Of a stretch of DNA of 9,319 nucleotides, positions 1 to 6,075 are shown in pieces. This DNA comes from an uncultured Clostridia bacterium (GTDB lineage: Bacteria > Bacillota > Clostridia > Christensenellales > Aristaeellaceae). Position 1 is the stretch's first letter. Every line of letters begins with the position of its first letter. The notes under the pieces were generated by a model. The model searched no databases, was not told the origin of the DNA, and saw only the letters and a list, made by a program, of their open reading frames with translations. Location: the NCBI GenBank assembly GCA_934631055.1, contig CAKTXP010000089.1:1-9319 (forward strand), in the 5' to 3' direction. The translations under genes and the position numbers were made by a program.

Positions 1-222
1 TGCATGGATGCGGCGACGGATTGCTATGGGCGAAATTATCATATGGCGAAAACGGTCGATCAGGTTTTGGAAGAGTTTCGCAGGGATAGCGGCACGCGTT
101 ATAACCCCGATCTGGTTCAGTTCCTCAGCGAAAATGCAGAGCTTCAGGAAACGCTGCGCGTCATTGCGGGAAAGAAGCGGCTGGAGATTTATTACGAAAC
201 GTATAAGAGATACTTTATGTAA
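1..222 (+). CDS. HD-GYP-like phosphohydrolase, C-terminal fragment (5' end outside window)
   Basis: The reading frame is open from the first base to a TAA at 220-222, giving about 73 residues, so this is the 3' end of a gene that starts upstream of the window. The fragment begins CMDAATD and continues through GRNYHMAKTVDQVLEEF, DSGTRYNPDLVQFL and a basic, Tyr-rich end. This arrangement (DA-T...YR/YH, a helix with VLEEF, then SGT.YNPDLV) matches the last helices of HD-GYP domains, where the segment follows the metal-binding and GYP motifs. HD-GYP proteins usually hydrolyse cyclic di-nucleotides such as c-di-GMP. The catalytic HD and GYP residues lie outside the window, so activity and any N-terminal sensor domain cannot be judged. 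It runs convergently towards parB and is followed by a terminator 30 bp downstream. A plain HD-domain hydrolase is the alternative. Confidence 0.72.
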   Translation, partial: CMDAATDCYGRNYHMAKTVDQVLEEFRRDSGTRYNPDLVQFLSENAELQETLRVIAGKKRLEIYYETYKRYFM

Positions 223-251
223 TGCGGCTTTGCTGATTGACAACGTAAGCT

Positions 252-299
252 AAAAAGGACTTTCGTTTTCTGCTTGTGCAGAAAGCAAAAGTCCTTTTT
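252..299 (+). terminator. Bidirectional intrinsic terminator between HD-GYP fragment and parB
   Basis: A 22-bp near-perfect inverted repeat (252-273 with 278-299) encloses the loop TTGT. The ends are AAAAAGGAC and GTCCTTTTT, so a U-run follows the stem whichever strand is transcribed. Only two stem positions are imperfect: one G-T wobble and one C-A mismatch. It lies 30 bp after the stop of the plus-strand gene. On the minus strand it lies about 95 bp after the parB stop, beyond the half-repeat at 321-392. It therefore fits as a shared terminator for two convergent genes. Confidence 0.88.
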
Positions 300-320
300 G
301 CATCACCTTGTGCAAACGAT

Positions 321-392
321 TTAAGCCGTCGCGAAGCGAAAGAAAGGGTGCAGGGAACAAGATTCCCTGCCGGAGTTTGGGACACGCATCCC
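321..392. repeat. Half copy (copy A) of the modular palindromic intergenic repeat
   Basis: This stretch aligns with the right half of the copy at 5781-5990. It holds TTAAGCC, the GCGAAGCG arm, AGAAAGGGTG, the inner hairpin GCAGGGAA/TTCCCTGC (350-357 with 363-370) and then GGAGTTTGGGA. The outer hairpin is weak here, with GGGA (379-382) facing TCCC (389-392). The central palindrome and the other half are absent. Read on the minus strand it begins one base after the parB stop codon and is followed by the terminator at 252-299. A truncated or recombined copy is the simplest reading. Confidence 0.75.
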
Positions 393-393
393 T

Positions 394-1278
394 TTACTTT
401 TCCATCCATTCCCAGAGCCTTTGCAGCTCTTCCTCGCTGGTGTATTGCAGAACGATCTTGCCCTTCTCCTGCGTGCCTTCCAGCTTGACTTTCAGCCCCG
501 TCGCATGGCGCAGGCGCTCGGTCAGCTCTTCGTATTCAATCGGCAGGGCGGCGGGTTCCGGCTTTTCCTTCTTCACGGTCTGCGCGTTCTTGGCGGCGGC
601 TTCAAGCTGGCGTACAGACCAGCCGAACTGCATCGTTTTGGCAAATAACCCTGCCTGCAATTCCGCGTTGTCGATGCCCGCCAGTACGCGCGCGTGACCC
701 GCGGAAAGCGAGCCGTCGATGACCGCGTTCTGGATGCGCTCCGGCAGGTTCAGCAGGCGCAGAATGTTGGCAACGGCGCTGCGGCTGCGACCGATGCGCT
801 CGGCGACGACCTCCTGCGTCAGCGCGCATTCCTCCATCAGGCGGCGGATGCCGCGCGCTTCTTCGATGGCGTTGAGGTCTTCGCGCTGGATGTTCTCGAC
901 CAGCGCCGCTTCCTGACGGCGCACATCGTCCCAATCGCGGACGATTGCCGGAATGGTCGAAAGGTTTGCCAGCCTTGCCGCGCGCCAGCGGCGCTCGCCT
1001 GCGATGATGGTATAGCGTCCGCCGTCGCGGGCGACGAGGATCGGCGAGAGGACGCCGTTGTGGCGGATGGAGTCCGCCAGCGCCAGCAGCGCGTCGTCGT
1101 CAAACTTTTTGCGCGGCTGGTTCCGATTCGGGTCGATGTCCCCGACGGAAAGCTCCACCACGGCGTCGGCAGGCACGGGCGCAGGGCTTTCGCTGACCTG
1201 ATCGACGGATTCCACCACTTCTTCCACATCCGGCAGGATAGCGCTCAGACCCCTGCCCAATCCCATTTTCTTCGCCAT
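394..1278 (-). CDS. parB: Chromosome partitioning protein ParB (Spo0J family)
   Basis: ParB is the CTP-dependent DNA clamp that loads at parS sites and spreads to build the segregation complex, working with the ParA ATPase. The 294-residue product has the usual family length. It opens with MAKKMGLGRGLSAIL, a typical start for chromosomal ParB. The Box I region QPRKKF lies at about 54-59, the nucleotide-binding motif GERRWRA at 94-100, and ENIQREDLN at 128-136. A helix-turn-helix (TQEVVAERIGRSRSAVANILRLL) covers about 154-176, followed by a Lys/Glu-rich linker near 230-245 and a C-terminal dimerisation region ending LQRLWEWMEK. The start has only a modest AAAGG site about 11 nt upstream. parA lies upstream on the same strand, but 211 bp of repeat copy B separates them instead of the usual close coupling. 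No parS-like sequence was noticed in the window. Confidence 0.96.
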   Translation of the reverse strand: MAKKMGLGRGLSAILPDVEEVVESVDQVSESPAPVPADAVVELSVGDIDPNRNQPRKKFDDDALLALADSIRHNGVLSPILVARDGGRYTIIAGERRWRAARLANLSTIPAIVRDWDDVRRQEAALVENIQREDLNAIEEARGIRRLMEECALTQEVVAERIGRSRSAVANILRLLNLPERIQNAVIDGSLSAGHARVLAGIDNAELQAGLFAKTMQFGWSVRQLEAAAKNAQTVKKEKPEPAALPIEYEELTERLRHATGLKVKLEGTQEKGKIVLQYTSEEELQRLWEWMEK

Positions 1279-1306
1279 GACGGTTCATGCCTTTCTTTCG
1301 GTTTAA

Positions 1307-1489
1307 GGGGGAACGATTGGGGCTTTGCCCCAATCCCCGCTGAGGGACAATAATCCCTCAGGCTCCCTTCTTCGCTTCGCGGCGGCTTGAATATGCTTTC
1401 TTTCAGCTATCGCTTCGCGATAGCGTAGTGAGAAATCCAAGAACCTCAGGTTCTTGGCAGGGTTTGGAACAGAGCTCCAAACGTTCCCC
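1307..1489. repeat. Modular palindromic repeat, copy B, between parA and parB
   Basis: This copy fills almost the whole parA-parB gap. Its modules in plus-strand order are as follows. Outer hairpin ATTGGGGC/GCCCCAAT is at 1316-1323 with 1327-1334. Inner hairpin CTGAGGGA/TCCCTCAG is at 1340-1347 with 1354-1361. The arm CTTCGCTTCGCGGCGGC follows. A central hairpin GCTATCGC/GCGATAGC is at 1406-1413 with 1417-1424. A second inner hairpin CCAAGAACCT/AGGTTCTTGG is at 1437-1446 with 1448-1457. A second outer hairpin GTTTGGA/TCCAAAC is at 1462-1468 with 1476-1482. The 20-nt palindrome of copies C and D is missing and a different hairpin takes its place. The right end abuts the parA stop codon, reading TAAGGGGAACG on the minus strand. 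Confidence 0.85.
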
Positions 1490-2248
1490 TTATTCTCTCT
1501 CTAAAAACTCCTTTGCCAGCTGCTGATAGCTCTGTGCGCCCAGCGAACGCGGGTCGTACAGATGGATCGGCAGCCCGTGGCTGGGCGCTTCGCCCAGACG
1601 CACGTTGCGCGGAATGACGGTCTTATACACCTTGTTCTTAAAGACCTTACGGACTTCCTGCGCGACCTGTACGCCCAGATTGGTGCGCGCGTCGAGCATC
1701 GTCAGCACAACGCCCTCGATGGCGAGATGGCGATTCATCTTCTGAACCTTCTGAATCGTTCCCATCAGCGCGCTGACGCCTTCCAGCGCATAGTATTCGC
1801 ACTGAATCGGAATCAGCACGCCGTCCGCCGCGCAGAGCGCGTTGAGCGTAATCAAGCCCAGCGACGGCGGGCAGTCGATAAAGATATAATCAAAGTCGTC
1901 TTTTGCGCCTTCCAGCATCTGCGTCATGATGCGCTCGCGATGTTCCATGCCCGCCAGCTCGATCTCCGCGCCCGCCAGCCGGATATCCGCGGGGAGGACC
2001 ATCAGTCCTTCGACCGCCGTTTTGGCGAGCGCATCCTTCAGCGGCGTTTCGCCCGCCATCACTTCGTAGACGGTTGGCGTCTTTTCCTTGACGCGGACGC
2101 CCAGACCGCTGGATGTATTGCCCTGCGGATCCGCGTCCACGACCAGCACGCGCTTTCCCTGCGCCGCCACGCAGGCGGAGAGGTTGACGCTGGTGGTCGT
2201 CTTGCCGACGCCGCCTTTCTGATTGGTGATTGCAATGATTTTAGCCAT
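1490..2248 (-). CDS. parA: Chromosome partitioning ATPase ParA (Soj family)
   Basis: ParA is a deviant-Walker ATPase that dimerises on nucleoid DNA with ATP and is released by ParB, which drives origin segregation. In Bacilli, Soj also regulates DnaA. The product is 252 residues, the usual length for chromosomal Soj, and has no N-terminal DNA-binding extension of the kind seen in plasmid ParA. The deviant Walker A motif KGGVGKTT is at 11-18, with the signature lysine at position 11. The switch I-type DADPQGN is at 38-44, and the Walker B-type FIDCPP at 123-128. The start ATG follows a GGGGGA ribosome binding site at normal spacing. A gene for an uncharacterised protein lies 108 bp upstream on the same strand. 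The stop codon is immediately followed by the end of repeat copy B. Confidence 0.97.
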   Translation of the reverse strand: MAKIIAITNQKGGVGKTTTSVNLSACVAAQGKRVLVVDADPQGNTSSGLGVRVKEKTPTVYEVMAGETPLKDALAKTAVEGLMVLPADIRLAGAEIELAGMEHRERIMTQMLEGAKDDFDYIFIDCPPSLGLITLNALCAADGVLIPIQCEYYALEGVSALMGTIQKVQKMNRHLAIEGVVLTMLDARTNLGVQVAQEVRKVFKNKVYKTVIPRNVRLGEAPSHGLPIHLYDPRSLGAQSYQQLAKEFLERE

Positions 2249-2259
2249 GATATCCCCCG

Positions 2260-2280
2260 ACGCCTGCCGTATTCAGGCGT
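2260..2280 (-). promoter_or_regulatory. Perfect 7-bp hairpin just upstream of the parA ribosome binding site
   Basis: ACGCCTG and CAGGCGT form a perfect stem around a 7-nt loop. In the parA transcript this hairpin ends one base before the GGGGG ribosome binding site at 2254-2258. It could affect ribosome access or mark a protein-binding dyad. There is no U-run after it, so it is not a terminator. No convincing sigma-A promoter was found in the 108-bp gap. The best candidate, TTGAAG-17-TAATAT, lies in the end of the upstream gene and is weak. Confidence 0.35.
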
Positions 2281-2356
2281 ATCCGTTAAAAATAAAAAAT
2301 CGCATAAAGCCCGGTTATATGCAGCCCGTAAACGAATGAAAGCGGCAGAACGGATA

Positions 2357-2809
2357 TTACTGCGCCTGACCGTTTTCTTCAAGTACCTGAAGAAGCCACT
2401 TTCGGTCGATGTCGTCCAAAGGAAAGCGCCTGACCAATTCGCGCATGGCGGCGAACGACCCTTCGCGGGAAAGGTCGAACAGCGCGTCCGTCAGCGTCGG
2501 GCTGACGTCCATGCGTGCATAGGAGAGCGCGAGGAGCCTGTCGGACAGGTCGCGCAGCATCTCGCTCGTCACGAGCATCTTCTGTCCGTTATCCAGCGTC
2601 ACGCGCATCTTTCCGCCGGTTGCCTGATAGACACTGTTGAACAGTGTGGAGTCCAGCTTCCGCCAGAGCAGCGCCAGACTGTCGCTCGTGCGCATAAATC
2701 GGAAGAGAAGCTCATTGACCGTATAAGCCAGTTCGGGACACGCCTCAAGCATCCTGCCGCCAAAGGCAGCGCACAGCATGTGTTCGACCTGTTCAAGCCT
2801 GCCGGGCAT
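2357..2809 (-). CDS. Uncharacterised 150-residue protein upstream of parA
   Basis: I do not recognise this protein. The open frame reaches back to an ATG at 2851, but I prefer the ATG at 2809 (MPGRLEQVEHML). A GGGGGAGG ribosome binding site ends 9 nt before it, while the ATG at 2815 would leave only 3 nt. The product looks soluble and mostly helical, with no signal peptide or membrane segment. A first part (to about residue 60) is rich in Leu, Phe and Met. A middle GGKMRVTLDNGQKMLV stretch looks like a short beta hairpin, and the rest is helical, ending RKWLLQVLEENGQAQ. It is read in the same direction as parA and parB, diverges from tldD, and a candidate promoter lies at 2872-2900. Cotranscription with parA is plausible, but a segregation role would be pure inference. 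It is probably a real gene, because a long plus-strand frame over it has no family features. Confidence 0.62.
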   Translation of the reverse strand: MPGRLEQVEHMLCAAFGGRMLEACPELAYTVNELLFRFMRTSDSLALLWRKLDSTLFNSVYQATGGKMRVTLDNGQKMLVTSEMLRDLSDRLLALSYARMDVSPTLTDALFDLSREGSFAAMRELVRRFPLDDIDRKWLLQVLEENGQAQ

Positions 2810-2871
2810 ACGCATACCCCTCCCCCGCAACAGCGTCATTTGCATACCCATTCCATCATATCCTGTATACT

Positions 2872-2900
2872 ATTCTACACGCAAAGCGAAACTCCCGCAA
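2872..2900 (-). promoter_or_regulatory. Candidate sigma-A promoter for the uncharacterised gene and perhaps parAB
   Basis: On the minus strand TTGCGG (2895-2900) and TAGAAT (2872-2877) are separated by 17 nt. The -10 box matches consensus at 5 of 6 positions, the -35 box at only 3 of 6. It sits back to back with the tldD promoter. The implied transcript start is close to 2865, leaving about 55 nt of leader before the preferred ATG at 2809. Confidence 0.45.
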
Positions 2901-2946
2901 GGGTTTTTCAAAAAAGCACGAAAATGTCGCAAAGCGCGTTGGTCGG

Positions 2947-2975
2947 TTTACAATTTCAGTCCGATGGCGTATACT
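2947..2975 (+). promoter_or_regulatory. Sigma-A type promoter for tldD-tldE
   Basis: TTTACA (2947-2952) and TATACT (2970-2975) are separated by exactly 17 nt. Each box matches the vegetative consensus at 5 of 6 positions. The expected start point near 2982 gives a leader of about 33 nt before the tldD ATG. The leader carries the strong ribosome binding site GGAGGAGG at 3001-3008. Confidence 0.75.
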
Positions 2976-3014
2976 GATACCAAATCCAATATTTATGTCC
3001 GGAGGAGGTTTCCG

Positions 3015-4400
3015 ATGGTATCATCTGCTGTTTGCGAGCGCGTTATCGCCCGCGCCCTGTCGCGCGGCGGCACGTTCGCCGAGATCTTTATCGAGGATTC
3101 GCGCAACTTTGCCATGTCTCTGCGCGATGGACACATTGAAAATGCCGCGCTTTCCCGTCCCTACGGCGCGGGCGTGCGCGTCTATGACGGACTGCGCTCC
3201 ATTTATGTTTATACCAGCGACGTCAGCGAGAACGGTCTCCTGCGCGCTGCCGACCGCGCCGCCGCGGCTGTGGCCGATACGCCGGTCTCCGTCGGCGATA
3301 TCAAGCTTGCCGAGCGCGCGAACGGGAATATCCATCCGGTCAGAACGCCGTTTTTGACCGTGGACGCGCAGAAGCGCGCCGACGTTCTGCGCAGCGCGGA
3401 CAGGGCTGCCCGCGCCGTGTCTGCGAACATCGTGCAGGTTTCCGCGGGGCTGCTCTCCCGCGAACAGCATGTGCTGATTGCCAACAGCGAAGGGCTGTAT
3501 ACCGGCGATACCCGCGTTTATACCCGCCTGCTCTGCTCCGCTGTCGCCAGCGACGGCAGGGAGAACCAGACCGGCACGCGCAACCCCGGCGCGCTGATGG
3601 GCTTTGAGCTGTTCGATACCCGCGTAGATCCGGAAAAGACGGGTCATGACGCGGCAAAGTCCGCGCTGACGATGCTGACCGCGCCGTACTGCGCGGCGGG
3701 CGAGATGCCGGTCGTCATCGCGGGCGGATTCGGCGGCGTTATCTTCCATGAAGCCTGCGGCCATGCGCTGGAGGCGACGAGCGTCGCGCCGGGTACGTCC
3801 GTTTTCGCGGGCAAGCTTGGTCAGCAGATCGCCGCGCCGTGCGTCACCGCCATCGACGACGGCACCATGCCCAACGAATGGGGCAGCGAGAATATCGACG
3901 ACGAAGGCACGCCGACCACACGCCTGGTTCTGATTGAAAACGGCATCCTGCGCAACTATATGATCGACCGGCTCAACGGGCGCAAGATGGGCATGGCGCC
4001 CACCGGCAGCGCGCGCCGCGAGAGCTATGCCTTCGCGCCGACCAGCCGCATGCGCAATACGTTCATCGCGCCCGGCAAGGACGACGACGATGAGATGATC
4101 CGCACCATGGGCGACGGACTGTATGCCGCGCAGATGGGCGGCGGCAGCGTCAACCCGGCGACGGGCGAATTCAATTTCGCCGTACAGGAGGGCTACCTTG
4201 TCCGCGATGGTAAGATCGTCTCCCCCGTGCGCGGCGCGTCGCTCATCGGAAAAGGCAATCAGATCCTCATGCGGATCGACCGCGTTGGCAAACATATGAC
4301 CATGGGTCAGGGCATGTGCGGCTCGCTGAGCGGCAGCGTGCCGACCAACGTCGGTCAGCCGACCATCCGCGTAAGCAGCCTGACAGTCGGCGGAAAGTGA
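3015..4400 (+). CDS. tldD: Metalloprotease TldD, catalytic subunit
   Basis: TldD is the zinc-bearing subunit of the TldD-TldE heterodimer. In E. coli this complex degrades unfolded peptides and cleaves the leader of microcin B17 and the CcdA antitoxin. I place the start at the ATG at 3015 because GGAGGAGG ends 6 nt before it. The same frame is open much further upstream, but that extension overlaps the promoter. The product is 461 residues, close to the usual family length of about 480. The HExxxH zinc motif reads HEACGHALE, with His245, Glu246 and His250. The conserved cysteine that completes the metal site in the family is in GMCGS (Cys435). The C-terminal block GSVPTNVGQPTIRVSSLTVGGK is typical. 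tldE begins 7 nt after the stop codon. No RiPP precursor or modifying enzyme lies next to it. Confidence 0.96.
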   Translation: MVSSAVCERVIARALSRGGTFAEIFIEDSRNFAMSLRDGHIENAALSRPYGAGVRVYDGLRSIYVYTSDVSENGLLRAADRAAAAVADTPVSVGDIKLAERANGNIHPVRTPFLTVDAQKRADVLRSADRAARAVSANIVQVSAGLLSREQHVLIANSEGLYTGDTRVYTRLLCSAVASDGRENQTGTRNPGALMGFELFDTRVDPEKTGHDAAKSALTMLTAPYCAAGEMPVVIAGGFGGVIFHEACGHALEATSVAPGTSVFAGKLGQQIAAPCVTAIDDGTMPNEWGSENIDDEGTPTTRLVLIENGILRNYMIDRLNGRKMGMAPTGSARRESYAFAPTSRMRNTFIAPGKDDDDEMIRTMGDGLYAAQMGGGSVNPATGEFNFAVQEGYLVRDGKIVSPVRGASLIGKGNQILMRIDRVGKHMTMGQGMCGSLSGSVPTNVGQPTIRVSSLTVGGK

Positions 4401-4407
4401 GGACAGC

Positions 4408-5739
4408 ATGGAACTGAATCTTTCTCAATTCATCACCCGCCTGTTCGCGGCGGCACAGGCGGCGGGCATTGCCCCCGCGGAAGCCGCCTGCTCGCAGAGC
4501 GATTCCTTTAACACCCGCGTCCGCCGCGGCGAGCTGGAAGCCTATCAGGTCAGCGAGCGCGTCAGCCTGACCCTCCGCGGTCAGGTCGGCGGGCGCATCG
4601 GCACCGCCAGCACGCAGGCGCTCACCGAGGAGAGCATCCCGATGCTCGTTCAGGGCGTTCTGGACAGCGCCGCGCTGATTGAAACGGACGAGCAGGACGC
4701 CATCCTGCCGCCGGACGAGCAGTATGCTCAGGTCTGCAATTATTCCGATGCGGTCAGCAGCGTCACCGCCGAGCAGAAGATCGCTTTGGCGCGAGAGATT
4801 GATGAAAATCTGAAATCCGACGACGTGAGGCTCACGCCGGACGTCTGTGCCGTTGCCTCCGGCGAGGAAACGTTCACCCTGAAGAATACGCTGGGGCTTG
4901 ACCTTGAGCACAGCAGCAACATGATTTACGCGATGGCGAGTTCCATCGCCCGCGACGGAGAACATGCGTCGGTCGGCAGCGGGCTGCGCTGGGGCTATGG
5001 TCTGGATGCGCTGAAAGCGGATGAAATCGCGGCGGAATGCAACAAGGATGCGCTTCAAAAGCTGGAAGCCGGACGCATGAAGAGTGGCGTTTATCCCGTC
5101 GTCATCAAGAATACGGCGATGGCGGATCTGCTGACGACGTTCTGCGGCATTTTCTCCGCCGACAACGCGCAGAAGGGGCTGTCCCTGCTCGCGGGACGCG
5201 AGGGCGAGACTATCGCCAGCGCATCCGTTACGCTGACGGACGACCCGCTGATGCCGTGGGGTATGGCGAGCTGTCCGTTCGACCGCGAGGGCGCGGCGGC
5301 CTATACCAAGAACGTCATTGACGGCGGCGTGCTGAAAACGCTGCTGCACAATCGCAAGACCGCGAAAAAAGCGGGCTGCAAGACGACCGGCAACGCCGCC
5401 GGCGCGGGACAGGTCGCGCCGAGCAACCTGTTCATCAAGCCGGGCGAGCTTTCGCTGGACGAGCTGCTGAGCAATCTGGGCGACGGTCTGTATCTGACCG
5501 AGGTCTCCGGTCTGCATGCGGGCGCGAACCCCATCAGCGGCGACTTCTCTCTGCTCTCCCGCGGCTTTGAGGTCAAGGGTGGAAAGCTCGTCCGCGCGGT
5601 CGAGGAATTCACCGTCGCCGGCAATTTCTACCAGCTGCTCAAGGACATCACCGGTGTTGGCAGCAACCTGTATTTTGAAGCGTCGCCGATCGGCTCCCCC
5701 GCCGTTCTGGTCAAGAGTCTGAGCGTCGCAGGCGAGTAA
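4408..5739 (+). CDS. tldE: TldE/PmbA, non-catalytic partner of TldD
   Basis: TldE (PmbA) pairs with TldD and shapes the substrate cavity of the protease but lacks the zinc-binding HExxxH motif. No such motif is present in this 443-residue product, which matches the usual family length of about 450. Family hallmarks include an early RRGELEAYQVSERVSLTLRG segment. The central DPLMPWGMASCPFDREG is followed by LLHNRKTAKKAGCKTTGNA. The end reads VAGNFYQLLKDITGVGSN, then SPIGSPAVLVKSLSVAGE. The gene starts 7 nt after the tldD stop and its GAGGA ribosome binding site overlaps that stop, so the pair is translationally close and surely one operon. An intrinsic terminator follows 10 nt after the stop codon. 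Confidence 0.95.
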   Translation: MELNLSQFITRLFAAAQAAGIAPAEAACSQSDSFNTRVRRGELEAYQVSERVSLTLRGQVGGRIGTASTQALTEESIPMLVQGVLDSAALIETDEQDAILPPDEQYAQVCNYSDAVSSVTAEQKIALAREIDENLKSDDVRLTPDVCAVASGEETFTLKNTLGLDLEHSSNMIYAMASSIARDGEHASVGSGLRWGYGLDALKADEIAAECNKDALQKLEAGRMKSGVYPVVIKNTAMADLLTTFCGIFSADNAQKGLSLLAGREGETIASASVTLTDDPLMPWGMASCPFDREGAAAYTKNVIDGGVLKTLLHNRKTAKKAGCKTTGNAAGAGQVAPSNLFIKPGELSLDELLSNLGDGLYLTEVSGLHAGANPISGDFSLLSRGFEVKGGKLVRAVEEFTVAGNFYQLLKDITGVGSNLYFEASPIGSPAVLVKSLSVAGE

Positions 5740-5749
5740 GCGCCATCCG

Positions 5750-5775
5750 CCTCCCCTGAAAAGGGGAGGTTTTTT
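5750..5775 (+). terminator. Intrinsic terminator of the tldD-tldE operon
   Basis: CCTCCCCT (5750-5757) pairs with AGGGGAGG (5762-5769) around a GAAA loop and is followed by six T residues (5770-5775). It is a textbook 8-bp G+C-rich stem with a stable tetraloop. Repeat copy C begins about 5 nt later, so the repeat is not needed as the terminator here. Confidence 0.93.
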
Positions 5776-5780
5776 GTTAG

Positions 5781-5990
5781 GAGGGTTACGCTGGGCTGCC
5801 GCCCAGACCCGCCTGAGGGATTTCATCCCTCAGACTCCCTTCTCCGCTTCGCGGCGGTTTTAATCATCTTTATCGAACGATGCGCATGCGCATCGTATGC
5901 TCATATAGATTAAAGCCGCCGCGAAGCGGAGAAAGGGTGCAGGGAACGACGTTCCCTGCTGGGGTTTGGGGCAAAGCCCCAATCGTTCTC
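5781..5990 (-). repeat. Modular palindromic repeat, copy C, between tldE and the first NAGPA gene
   Basis: This is a full copy of about 210 nt, organised as a long imperfect inverted repeat. The left outer hairpin is CTGGGC/GCCCAG (5791-5796 with 5801-5806). The left inner hairpin is CTGAGGGA/TCCCTCAG (5813-5820 with 5826-5833). The long arms 5841-5865 and 5908-5932 are inverted copies at 24 of 25 positions. The centre holds the 20-nt perfect palindrome ACGATGCGCATGCGCATCGT (5877-5896). The right inner hairpin is GCAGGGAAC/GTTCCCTGC (5939-5947 with 5951-5959) and the right outer hairpin TTGGGGC/GCCCCAA (5966-5972 with 5976-5982). Its reverse complement aligns along the whole length with copy D, so it is called here on the minus strand. 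It fills the gap apart from the terminator and the next promoter. Confidence 0.92.
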
Positions 5991-6003
5991 TCCGTCCTCC
6001 CGT

Positions 6004-6032
6004 TTGACAGGAAACCTTAATCGCCGTATAAT
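6004..6032 (+). promoter_or_regulatory. Perfect-consensus sigma-A promoter
   Basis: TTGACA (6004-6009) and TATAAT (6027-6032) are both exact consensus and are spaced by 17 nt. It starts 14 nt after the end of repeat copy C and reads into the first NAGPA gene. The expected start point is near 6039, which rules out the in-frame start codons at 6004 and 6031 and supports the ATG at 6076. Confidence 0.93.
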
Positions 6033-6075
6033 GATAAACACCCATTTTTTCTTGATAGAGGAGATTCCGCCGTTC

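Noticed and set aside
1562..2977. Plus-strand open frame of 471 codons
   Set aside because: It lies opposite parA and the uncharacterised gene and shows the Arg/His/Gln-rich composition typical of an antisense frame in G+C-rich DNA. It has no family motif.
3021..4409. Minus-strand open frame of 462 codons opposite tldD
   Set aside because: tldD has unmistakable motifs on the plus strand. The antisense product is Arg/Ala/His-rich with no recognisable domain.
3015..5739. A RiPP or microcin-type cluster around tldD-tldE
   Set aside because: TldD/E mature some modified peptides, but no precursor peptide, cyclodehydratase, radical-SAM enzyme or exporter is visible nearby. The pair is likely to be a housekeeping protease.
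4267..5826. Minus-strand open frame of 519 codons opposite tldE
   Set aside because: It is a shadow of tldE that also runs through a terminator and into the repeat. No domain or ribosome binding site supports it.
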